A stretch of 54,687 nt of DNA, from assembly GCA_002633005.1 (NCBI GenBank), contig NMRA01000095.1, positions 906,518 through 961,204 on the forward strand, in the 5' to 3' direction. This stretch comes from Phoronis australis. Its lineage: Eukaryota > Phoronida > Phoronidae. The position numbers and the translations under genes were made by a program. The notes beneath the pieces were generated by a model. It was not told the DNA's origin, made no database searches, and saw only the letters and a list, made by a program, of their open reading frames with translations. This document shows, piece by piece, positions 23,471 to 36,200 of this stretch (positions are counted from its first letter, which is position 1; each line of letters opens with the position of its first letter).

Positions 23471-24240
23471 TTACAGAATTTTCTTAGGATTCCCATGCAC
23501 ACGCAACCATTCCTTGATCTCTCTTCGCAATGCAAAACAAGGCTCGATTTCTTTATTCTCAAACGTTTTCTGGGTTGCTGGGGAGGTTTTATGTGTGCTC
23601 TGCCATTTCAAAATGGCAGAACGTTCATAGGTGTAACCATCACTTGCGCTAACTGGGTTCTTCATGATTTCTTGAGTCAATGCACACCGGAAATACGCAG
23701 GAACTTCGACGTCATGCCAAGCACGCTTAGCAGTGAGTTGGGATGACACGCTCGAATTCGACACGAGACTGGTGGTACTATTTGTTCGCTTTGTATCTTG
23801 TATTGGATCACCATCAGGATAGTCTGAGGAGATGTCGAAATCGTGTCCGCCTGTATTGATATTTTCTTGCTCGAGTCTCAAATTTGAAACTGGTTGTTGC
23901 GCGGGATTCACGAACATTACAGGATTCCTTGACTCCCCTTCGTCTTTTGTACTTATACAATCAAGTGAATCGTACACGTGTGCATCGTCTGCTTGGTGAT
24001 TTGACGATAAATGCCAGTAGGGATCTGAGTCATGCTTTAAATTTTGTCTTGAAAAAATCTTAGGTTGTGCTGAGCTAAGTTGACTGTACTCCTGTCTTGG
24101 ACCATGGTTAAGGTCTGAATCAAGATGCATGTACACGTTATTAGCGTATGATTCTCGCATTCTGGTATCCGGTATCTGCTCGTAGGGCTCCATTTGTTGA
24201 ATGCTGTTCATTATTTCTTTCGCTGGACCAAGAGGGATTT
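23471..24240 (-). CDS. Receptor gene exon 22: end of SAM, linker, U-box
   Basis: Acceptor CGATTTTCAG. It starts inside the SAM domain (IPLGPAKEIMNSI), then about 165 residues of polar linker with many tyrosines (YEQI, YMHL, YWHL, YDSL), then the U-box: VPAYFRCALTQEIMKNPV, SASDGYTYERSAILKW, a TSPAT loop and LRREIKEWL. The hydrophobic core and the conserved DGYTYE turn are intact. The stop follows NPKKIL. Confidence 0.93.
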
Positions 24241-27200
24241 CTGAAAATCGAAGTTTTCGGATGTTCTTACTCAAACAATTTTACTTTAAAGCACGCACGC
24301 AGGCACGCACACACGTGCAAATGCACACCTATACGTAAAAACGAAACGAGCAGAAGTTGTTTCAGTATAACGGAAAATTGAAGCAACGAGTATGCGTGGT
24401 AAGCGGTGTAACACATGGCGCAAAAATGCAATAAAACTTGATGTGAACCTAGGTTCGCGTCCGCCATGTGGCGCACTTGCTTTCTGGTTTGTTCCTGTTC
24501 AGGTACAACTTTATCTAGAATTAATTACGTAAGAATTCAAGTGAAGAAAACTTATGTCACAACATCCGCCGTGTCAAGATATTCCAAAAAGTTGGGGTTC
24601 ATAATGGAAACTCAAGATTTCGAGTTCAAATTCAAATTATAGCGTTAAGGATAGGGTCGTTAAGTGCAATCTAGAATCAAACAGTTATCCACGTGAGTCA
24701 TTATGCACTGGACCATAGAATAATTAACAATCATCTCGAGTTCGCACAAAACTGAGGATAGGTAAAAAATCGAGTTTCATCTCAAGTTAAAAGACTATAC
24801 CAAAGCCCAGAATTTGTTCCCGAGAGACATGCCGCCCTCTTTAGTGTAAAAGAAGACAGTTGTAAGGGAACCTTGCAAGCATCCAATGTTACAAACTTGT
24901 AAACGTTGGTCTGAATGATATCGAATGCGGCTTTAGCTTTTAAAGCTTTTAAAGAGACAGTCCTACTTACCCATTTACTAAAGCGAAAATTGTAAACAAC
25001 TTTGCGACTGCACATACACTCAGTCTTTTTGTGCTATATCCTAGCAGATCATTAAGGGAATTTACAAAGGAAACGAGAGTCCAAAAGTCAGCCGTTTCGA
25101 TTGTGCTGGCCAACCTATACAATAGCGGTGCACTTCATGCACTTGTCACGGTTGTTGCTTTCACGGCAGTTCACTTTGAGACCTTTTGAGAGAGGTGTTT
25201 ACCCATGATTCACGATTGTAATACAACCTTCAAAAGTGCAATACGAAGAGTCCCTACAAAGTCGGCTTAAGTGACAATTTGAATAAGCTGTCGGCGTGGA
25301 CGCAAGCAGACGATTTATGTAGAGTCACACCATACGCACTGTGGGATTTTAGTAAGGTTGTTTTGATAATTATTGCCTTGGTCCACTAAAGGCGGGTAGG
25401 TTAAATATGCATTAACATGTTAATAAAGTTAGTAAAACATAGTTTGGGTTAATATCACCCACATGGAGTTCAAAGTTCTTTTCATGGCCGACTGACTGTA
25501 CAGCTTCAAGCCATAGTGTATAGTGCCTCAGCAGCTTATTTCCAGTTTTAAGTTGGCAACAACTGATTCAGAATACTGTTCAGAGTTTGCAATGCTAAAT
25601 GAAAAAGCTGTGCCCCTAAGCGCAAACTCTATGGGACACTATGGGCTTATGTGACCTCACCTCAAAAGGTCAGATGATGCATGTACTACTAACCACGTTG
25701 AAGACTTACTGAGCTTATCCGTAAGATCGTCCTCCTTCAAAGTTTGCAGCGTATTGCTTGTTATTTCTTCCCGCTCGAAATTGGCAGCGAACCTCTCAAG
25801 ATTCAACCGCTTTAGGAATTCCAACACATCCTTGTCTGTACAAGAAAGAACAAATTAAATGTGCAAGAATTTTGACGGGTTTACCGATTTTTACCAATAA
25901 ATCGAACACTGAAACCGAAGCACACAATGTCTAAGGAGGCAATTAACGGTTCAACGACAGCTCGTATCATATTCACCTTTAACACCACGCTTTTAACTAG
26001 AGACATTGGACCAAAGTGTCATCTTAGTCAAATTTGCCGCATATCTAAATAAGCACACGTTCGGATAACGTTACACTGCTCACCCAATTTATGCGCTGTT
26101 TTCTTCCCAGTTTTTCGTTGGCGTTTTCTGTCAATAGGCTGCATTGCGTAACTATTTTCGTAGCGTCTATCAGTAGAAGCAACCTACAAACGGATGGACA
26201 TATGCATTAAGTCGTGGGTGAGCCATTCCATCCAGCATAATAAGTTAGTTGTTTGGCAGTTTAAAGGTGTGTACATGTACGTTGTCCATTAGTTAGGCGG
26301 GTTCATTAGCTCTGCTTTTGCGATAAACCATGAGACAATTTCAAGAAATGGCTCAGCAATACATTGCATCTGAAACGTAACGTTTTTCCAAAAATACCAA
26401 TGGGCGTACTTCCCGTCTTTAAGTCAACAGCGTTCGTATTTTACAAAATCTTAAGATCGTTCGTAATTTGACGATCATTCCTAGTTCTACAGGCGGGCCT
26501 TATAACTGAATAGTCAGTTTGATACACACTCTCTCTCGATGGTCAAATCACGATTACATAGACGAATGCATAGAAAAATTTACCAAAACGGCAATGCTAT
26601 TATTACAGCACTGATGAAATTTTGAATTAACAAAACTTCATTCGATGTACATATATGTCATGTATTGTGACCTCTTACTGTAACTGTATGCAGAGAAGTC
26701 GTTCTAACCATCCCATAGGTTTAAAGCACGTACCGTTACCCCGCTAAAACCGTCGTGGCTTGGCGTCGTTAAATCTGTATAATCCACAGTTGAATACTCT
26801 TGGCCACTCTGATACTTGCTTTGGTGAAACCTAAATCAAAGCTAGTTAATCTTACACGTGTATCCTATTATATTCTTACCTGCAACACTTGTGGAAAACA
26901 ACAAAACACCTTTTATTAAAATTGTCCAACTTAAGAAGTTACATCACAACCTTTCAAGACATGTTATGTTGCCTTACAAATCGCATGTAAAAGTTATATG
27001 GACCATAATGACCAAGGTTGGCTTTCTTCGGAACATCTTTTCTCATGTCACACGGTTAGGTACTATGCTTTATATACTGTTCTCAAAAATAAACTTAGGA
27101 TCTCTTTGTAAATGTTCCACATTTGCATGAGAGTCGAGTTAAACATAAACCAAATGATACTTTTGAAAACTGCAACGGTGTTTTTGATATCTCACCTTTA

Positions 27201-30200
27201 AAATTGAAATGAAAATTGATCTTGCATTTGAAGCTGTTGTTTTTCTATCAGTGAACCTTTCTTTTTTGCTAAATTTCTCTAAGACATGGTCACGTGACCC
27301 AATTAATGACAGACTGGTAAAAATTTAGAAATCAAATACTACAGGATTTCCCTTTTATTAGGTTTAAACCTTTTTTCTTAATGCATAGACATGCGGATAC
27401 GGTCCTACGTATTTTTAACAGTACGTGATGGTACACGTGGGAATTAAGAGCATCTGAAGAATCACACTCACTCACGTAATTCATATCTGATTTGTCAAGT
27501 TCCATACAGTGTAACTAACGTGAAATGTCAGCGCTACCGATCTCGTGTCTCCAAAATTGCCAAAGCGATACTTTGACGCTTAGGTAGAGTCTAAACTGAC
27601 CTGACCAACAGCTGCCGTCGATAACAGATTCCCAGCATCATCAGTAATAACACGGCTGCAGCAGTTGCACCTACCGCAGTACCTATGACGAGGTCATTTC
27701 CATTATCTGAAACAGAAATAAAGTGTTCATGTTTTAAAAAATTCCTCTTTATTACTTCAGCCCAGTGGTAAGACAAGAAAATAGTAGGCCAAGGATATTC
27801 ATGAATTGACTATTCATTGACTGAATTTCGGCTTGTCAGTGGTAATAAAAGTGGTATCTGGCATTCAGAAGGTGTTCTTTATATTCACCTAGTAATGGTG
27901 TTTGCGAGTGTGAGCAAAATATGGCACTGCGTCTATAAAAGCACGGGCTTGTGATGATAGTCGTAGATTGGACTGAACAAAACGTGGCGAAGGCATCTCT
28001 AAGCAGTCCAAAGTGTATTCAAAAAGAAAATTACTTGATGATAAGAAATCAGATGCCCATAACAAACACGATCACCATCAATCTCTTGACGATCATCATC
28101 AATCTCTTGATGTTCGATGCTCAAATGTGTTGAAATGTAAGCAATTACAGTTTCCATACCTTGCAATGTTACCGAAGTTTTCTGCTGACAACTCAATCGC
28201 TAATCAAATCAGAAGGCGTATTGGAGGAAAATTTTCCGACAATACACCCATGCCATTCATTCGAATAGAAACTTTCCATTTTTGAAATTATACTAGAAAT
28301 TACGTCACGGAATATTACTTCGCAAAAAATCCCGGGAAATTAAGTGACGACTGTAGTAATGACACGCCCGGGTGTATATTAGAGGAAACCAAATATACGG
28401 AGATACACGTCAGGGGTATGTCTTGGATTAAACTTTGATTCCCGAAAATGCCATTTTACATGAAACCATACATGTGCCGACGTTGTCTGCAGTCAACTTG
28501 CCTCTTTCGGTATCCGTACTCGTGTTTTCAAGTGCTGACGTCGTTTGTGCTGCAGTTAAGTCATTCTCAGTCGAAAATGTATCTTGACTAAAGACGGGAG
28601 TTGACAATTCGGTGACGATAGTGGCTTGTGGCGAATGCAGCGTAATGGAAGCAAGGGTCCCGTTTTCTTTTGGAGTGTTGCTATTACCTAGTGTGTGCAG
28701 CAGGTCTACAGCCGGTGTGGGTTGAATAAGCCAACTTGCGGGCGATTTTGTTGCAGAAACTCTACGAGATAAGCTTAGTCTTCGTATAGTTGATGTTAAA
28801 CTGTCCTCCAGTTCAATACTAGTTGGGCGAGACGCGCTAAGCCTTGAAGGATACGTCCATGTTGCTCTTTCGGTATCATCCGAGTTCATTTCAAGGAACG
28901 TACTTGATTCTTGGAAGGTTGTAACAATCATGATGTTAGGTGAGCTAGAAATAATTGAGTACTTTGATGATCCGTGTATATGGGCGGTCGTGCCGGCAGA
29001 TGGGGCTACTGTTTCAACTGATGCAGACGACGCTGCAAATTTCCATGAAGAACTACCCAACGACTTATCCCAGGAATCGTGGCGAATGCTTGTCTGTATG
29101 CCGTTTGTAACTGTCATAGTAGTGCCATCGAGTGAAGTGAGCGTATGTTCTGTTGATTCTACTCCTTTAGGTGACGGTTCGAACTGGTTTGTTGACTCAG
29201 TAACTAGGGTATTAAGCGCCGTTATTGAAGCAGAGTTCAGGGCAACATTGGACATCGTGAAGTCGGAACGCAGATCTCCACTTTTGCCGAGAGAAGAAGA
29301 TGGAAACGAGCTTGCACCAACATGGCTCGTGGGTATTCCTCCTCCCTCAATTGCAGAACTGGGTTGTGTATTTGGTGATAGAGTTGATTGCACGTTGAAA
29401 GTCACGTGGGATTGGTTTTCACGGACTGAGAAACTTGTGGCTGACTGTTGTCCTTCAACTGTGGATCCTTCAAGACTCGTGTGCATTTGTATTTCGATAA
29501 CAGAGGAACTTGTAGAAGTCCCCCGCGACTGGCCGCCGTCAACTGAGAAGCTAAATTTCGTTGTTTCGGCCGATGATGAGCTCCACGTTTGTGAAGATGA
29601 CGGCAAATATTGAAATGACGTCTCAATGCACGCTACGTTACATTTGCTGATAACACCACAGGTATTCAACTGCAAGAAAATAACGAGATCTATATTGACA
29701 TATTCAAGAGATTAAAGACGCCTTAGAAATAAACACTTACATGTAGCTAGAACATCCGGGCTATGGTATCTTGTCACGTGGTTTGATACTAAGTAATGTG
29801 TAACCTAATATTTACTCTTTTCTTCTCAGAAATCAGTCACTGATGGTTCGCAGAATTTAACCAACATTCTCCGTTTGAAAACCATTATGGACATTTTCTG
29901 GAAATGCCCTATAATACATAGGGCCTAAGCCACGAATCATTATACATCAACTTATCTTTTCACAAATTTCTCTTACGTCTGAATCATCTTAGTCTTCAGG
30001 CAGTTATACAGAATCTTACTCAATAGCATATTCGGCAAAGTTTAACTCACCTTCACGGTGCATGGCGGGTGTCTTCCTGTCGTGCAATCCATGCAGGTTG
30101 AGTCAAAGGGCACGACCTGGAGTGGCACACTTTGCGTGCGTCCATCATTACTAACAGAAACATCAAAGCCTAAGATATTACCATCAGCAACGTCTTTCGG

Positions 30201-33200
30201 TAAGATACAAACGACTCTGGCAAATGTTTCGAACACTGCCTCAGACGAAAACGTAGGCAACTGTGATGCATCAACTTCTGATGTCTGAAATTTGGAGAAA
30301 AAGTGGCTCACTTTTTCGCAAATTTACTGATGGGTGTCGACATCTCTCTACTTTCTTCATTTCAAACAACGTGATAAGTGTGTCATACATGTAAATGTAC
30401 GTACCGGCGTTTGCTTCAAACACACGCGGTTTTGCCAGAAACCATCTCAAACGCATAATTTAAAGATTTCATGCCTTGAAGAAACCGACTATGTCTTAAA
30501 GAACACATGAGCAAAACATTTTGTAACCTCCTTTCTACAGTAAGGTGATCTTGTTCGTAAAAGTAATCCACGATCTGTCAAAATGTCCTTCCAATTATGT
30601 CATTCAAGTTCGCACAGAACATTACGGGCCACGACAGGTGAAGGCGCGTAAATGAATGTAATCCCGTGTCGATAATGTGAATACGTCCATGCTAAAAGTA
30701 AATGCCCAGGTCAGTCTGGCGGTAAAAATATTGGGCAACTGGAATATCGGAGGCACAAACGACATTTTTGAAATTGTACAACTTGTTTGGTTTTTCGAGT
30801 CTTCCTCGCGGGGTCTTCAATAGCCTCATGACCCTGCCGAAAATTTCGCAGCTATAACCTCCACTTCCATCGTTTGCGTCTAGGAAGTATTTGGAGACTG
30901 ATCTAAATGTAAACTGGAGGGTCTCTTCACCGCATCCTGTTTTTAGTGAATAGCCAATGCCTGTCCGACAATGCTTTAATTTTACAAAACTTTTGTCGCG
31001 ACTTTGATTCAACATTCGTCTTTTTTCCTCAATCACCCAAGTACTTACCAGTCCAAAAGGTCTAAAATGACATGTGAGAGTTTTTGAATAGACGAAGTCG
31101 TAACCGACCACGAGAACAGCAGCACATGGCTCTTTGGTGACGTCACACAGTCCGCTCTTTGGGATGTAGTATGCACCAGGTGGCGTCATTGTTGATACAG
31201 AGCAGTCACTTCCAATGAAACCGTAATTGCATTGGCATGTTCCTGTAAAAGATAAATAAAACACTAGTGAAAAACTCTGGAGCCTGAACGCTAATATTCT
31301 ACCTATCACAAACGCATTCAAAATATGTTCACGAATTAAAAGCTCCTATTAAAATTCAGCGGGTGGAAATCCGTCACTTGGTTGGAATTAGTTAATGAGG
31401 CAATAGAACGTGTTAGCCAGCAATCTAGTCCGAGCATGTTAGTGCTAAAACTAGACCGCAGAAACGATGTTGTCGAGTCTACATTGTAGACTCGGCGGGT
31501 CAAGAATTCAACCCACTCTCAGAATCTCATGGCCCGTAGGAAATCTGGAATTGTACAAACAACGGAAGTGCCAACAACAAAATATGAAGAGCTACTTACT
31601 AACTAGCTTAGTGCAATTGTGAGTGCCGTCACTACCAGCGGTGCGACAAAGCAAGCTGTATGATTAGTTGACACAACTTTACTACTGACTAAGAAGTGCT
31701 CACGTGTCCGTGATAGTCACAATACTGGGACTAGACATGCTGTATCTGACAATTTTGTGATGCCTCAACACTAGAACTAATATTGTTTCGCAAACATTCT
31801 GTAAGGAACGAAACCTTTTGCTACAGCTAGAACATCAATTAGATTGGGTGTTTCAAAACTTTTATGCTAGTAATCGTCACTCCATTAGCCTCATCTGTAT
31901 ATACTTAATCATTATTTATGTGAATTATAGAAATTATAATTATTGTTAATTTTATTATATTTTGTTATCATTTTTATCATTGTGTTTGGTTGTTTGCTTG
32001 TTTTCAGAGGACCATGTGGTAGGTTGATACTAAACAAGTTTTATCATCTACAAATAAAATCACTTGTCTATCCATCTATACCATTTGGCACGTTTAAAGC
32101 TGTCGTACACTTTCACCGGTGGCTATGATCTGTGTAATGTTTTGAGTGCGAAACGATTGTACACAAACGCTCGTAGTTTGTGCTCACGAGTATTGAAGTA
32201 GAAATATCTCTTACCCTCAACACACTTGCCGTTACGCGTGCAATTGGATGGACACAAAACATCAGTAACGTCTTGAGGCAATGTCTGCCTATATCCACCG
32301 GAAGTTGGGTTAGAAACATTAATCCACGACGAAACATTTCGACGAAGTTCCAGCATACAATGCTGTTTCAAGGAGTCTGCAATAATGCTGGCTTTATTTA
32401 GATCACCTGTCATCTGAAATTAACAACATGTTGATTTCTTAAGTTAGCTAATATAGTACCAGCCTCGGAATACCACACAACAAACCCATGAAACTATATG
32501 AAGCAATAACGTCTGTAACACTAACATCTTACATGGCAGGGAAAGACGCGCTTCTTTTATACTTATCTCGGCATCTCGAAGTCCCGAGACAACTAAGTCG
32601 GGATTTTGCGATCCAGCGATAATTAAAAAGAAACGGTCGGTGTTTTTTCTCCGCCAAACAAAACAACCATGGAAGTGTAAGGCACTTTAACAGCTCCACA
32701 TGTAGGTTCCGACTGTGGTCCTTTATACACGTACGTCATCTCGTATACAGCAAAACACCAAAGGGACTTGTGAGTTGTGACACCTGACCACATGCTCACG
32801 CCTTCTCTGTATAATATTGTCAGAGTCCCAGTCGCAGGTTGTTGCAGATATTCTTTTATGTATCGGAAAACAGCAGTTGTCGTAGCCTCTTCGTCTATAG
32901 CTACACGTTATGTTGCAAGGAGTTACTTTACTAGCATAGAATTGGTATTGGCGTTTTATACAAATGTCAGTAACAATCGGAGACGAACGACTCTCACAGC
33001 ATTACATAGACACACTTAAGAATGTCTCGTGAGATTCCATACTATATTGGTACTGTTTCAGCAGAGTGTTGATAGAGCAACCAATGGTTCACCTCAGATA
33101 CAATAATTAGTAATACGTCATATAACCAATTCACATCATTTTAGAAAGTTTCGCGTCAGAATTAAGAAAACTCAGTACCCAGCAGGTAATTTGCCGGCGA

Positions 33201-36200
33201 TGTCATGTGATTCAAACGTTAGGTCATATTCACTTTTTGATATCTGATAATGGTCCAGTAGCATCAGTCAACACTTTACAACTTGTCCTACGTCACCACC
33301 GTATACTAGACCGAATCTGAACAAGTTTAAAAGAGCAGTCCTTTTATTAAGTATACAATTCCAAACTTGACATTCATTATCACCTTGTGAACCATTAGTG
33401 TAACTTGAGTTTCACAGACTCTTGGCGCATTAGTGCTTCACAGGAAATGACTGAAGTAGATGGTAATGATAGGCAAATTTAGAAATAAGGGTTACTTGAT
33501 AAGAAGCTACATGTATTACGAAGCACGTAACTATGGTTACTACGGTCAAATTCTTATTTCTATTCAACTGACCGATAGGTAGTGTAGACGTCTAGCCAAT
33601 AGCACGCGTACAATACAAACAATGAACAACAACTGAAGGTCACCTTAACAGTCTCTACACAAAACTCCAATTTGTCCGTAACGTCAACAAACTGAACAGC
33701 GGAACATCTCATCCCCAATTCGCTCTTAATAAGTACTTCTTCGCAAGCCCGCCTGGTTTCAGCCTCAGTCAAACCGCTTCTCAAAGGCCAGGAAAGTGTC
33801 TAAAAAACACAGAGGGTTATTGGTATAAATAACTTATGTATAACTCTGGTTCCCACACTATCTGTTGGCTACATCACGTGGCAGCCAGGATTCCTTCTAT
33901 AGCGTGCGATCATGTCTTGTTAATGCACGCGCGACAGAAGCCATGTTTGACGTTTGGTATACGCGAACACGATATTTGACACCTTAATCTTTTGTCTCGG
34001 AGATATAATTGGAACTAACATACCGCGGTACCATGGTGGTCATAGGATATTGGATTTAAAATAAAAAATAATTGCAGGCGGTCTGATACACGTTGTACCA
34101 GACGTGCGCAGGCCTCGCATGTGGGCCCATTGCACTGATCACCTGGAAATATTTTTATGCTTTATTGATATATGGTTAAAATCGAGCTGAGGAGCTAGAA
34201 ACCTGGCTCAAGGGTTTAGCAGTGTGTGGTGGGACTTCAACCCACGACCTCGAGTAAAGAAAGCGGGCATTTATCAACCAGGCCACACTGCCTTCTCTGG
34301 ATAATTGGATTTCCATACATTACTGACCACTCACGGCTTCAAACAAAAATGGTGTCCGGACTATTTACAATGAATGTAATTTTTGCGACTTTAGGGATAA
34401 TGAATCGGTGTATAAATGTTAATTCAACATGTTTTGGAGTCACATTAATCCCAATTGTATACCATGTAATATAACGCACTTAGCAATCAAAACATATAAT
34501 ATATTATTTTTCTTTGGATTTTTTGAAAGATTTCAAGTAGTATAAAATGCGCTAATCCTTTCTTAAGTCTTTTAGTGGTTTCCACAAACAATAAAAGCCC
34601 AATCGTTTTTTTTTAAATTGGTCTAGAAAATTAAATGACACACCTGTGCACGGTAAGATGCATTGTACGTGTAAGTTGAAGGTTGTTGCTCGTCGTCAAT
34701 ATAGGCAATGTTCGATGCGATGCTTCTGCGCATTCTGCAACTTTCGGTGTGGTGCACTGTGATGTCACGCACCGACGAGACTTCTGGTGGGTAGCAACTC
34801 TCCACATGCCCCAGGCGATGACAACTCGGTTTCGTTGGACCATGGCAGTTGCAGTAAAGGTTACCTAGATCAGGTGGTAAATACTTCGTCTTGTCGAATG
34901 TGTAACGGTACAAACTGCGATCGATGGTAACCCTGTCAACAGCAGAAGATAATTATCTGGTTTGTAGGAAAATCACATGCACCCATTCCAACAAAATATT
35001 TTCGAACGAGTCCACTGAAAAGCGTCCACCATGCCTCATTTGAAAACAATGCTAAAAAAGTCCTCTTTCAGAAACCTGGAACATTGTGGAAAATGTGGAC
35101 AAGATGTAAATATTTCATAATTGATGATCTCTAAATGAAGGACAACATACAAAAAGTTGACCGTTTGTCAACAAAGGCGTCGCCAGACATTGCAAAACGC
35201 ATACCTGAAACCCTTTGAAGCTGTGTCTTTTCGAAACACAACCCTAGTTAAGCAAAAGCACAATGCAACATACGATGGTTGATTTTTCTCATTACATGTT
35301 TGGCATGTTAAAAATACCCCCTTGCAGTATAACTTAAAACCCTTATTGTTGAATGAGGGAGCTGTGAGGGGCAGTAATAGTTTCTAAAAAAGCACCACTT
35401 TTTCGGGATAGACCAGTGCACTTGGGGCTGCTTTTGGACGCAAAGTCAATCCGTGAAAATGAACGGTTCCATAGGAGGCTCGTTCGGAAAGCCACGACAA
35501 GGGTTCATGAATCAGGATATTAAGAGGCATATTTCTTACCGTGAGCGTTAACCAACGCGAAATAATAAAGAATCACTTCGCATCACGCACTAATTCACAT
35601 CACGTGATCGCCGTCTACTGCCAATACACGCGTCCACACACGGTTGCGAGTGATGCACGCTTAGCGCGTGCGTAATAAAGTAGTAGAGAACTAAAAACAC
35701 GTAGAGAAATAAAAACATTTTTACTGAGTGCAATCTATGGAGACTCGAAGATAAAAGCACATTTATCCAAATCACGAGTAAATGGCGAAAAAAATGATCC
35801 TGGCTGACAATGACATTAACATCTTACAAAAGGTTCCGAATTCGGCCATGGGTGGTTTTACGGAAGAGAAATTAGTTCGCACCAATCTTGATTATGTTGG
35901 AAACTGAATAATCGTAACCTGTTGACCTTCCAGGAAGCCTTACTCTCCTGCCCACTTTGATGGGGAGCAGAGTCATACGAATAGTTTTTTTATCAAATCA
36001 AATATTCAGGATGGTGGACGTGGAGGAAACCGTGGACTGATGAGTATCAGCCTGCGTATTTACGAGATCGATTTCTAATGTAAGCATCATTGCGGAGTAA
36101 CGCATACCGTTACTGACGTTACAAAGGCGGGAGGTTTTTTAAATTGAATATAATGATTTTTGTTGCTGTCGACTCAGTGCTTGATAAAGTGCAGAAGGAG

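Noticed and set aside
28930-29613. 227-codon plus-strand open frame
   Set aside because: Antisense to the Ser/Thr-rich stalk exon; no recognisable family, and it is explained by the composition of the sense strand.
34024-34142. Apparent exon with TTTCCAG acceptor and GCG|GTATGT donor encoding a Cys-rich peptide
   Set aside because: Its length breaks the phase between exons 12 and 13. Exon 12 joins exon 13 directly in phase, and the stretch lies beside a SINE.
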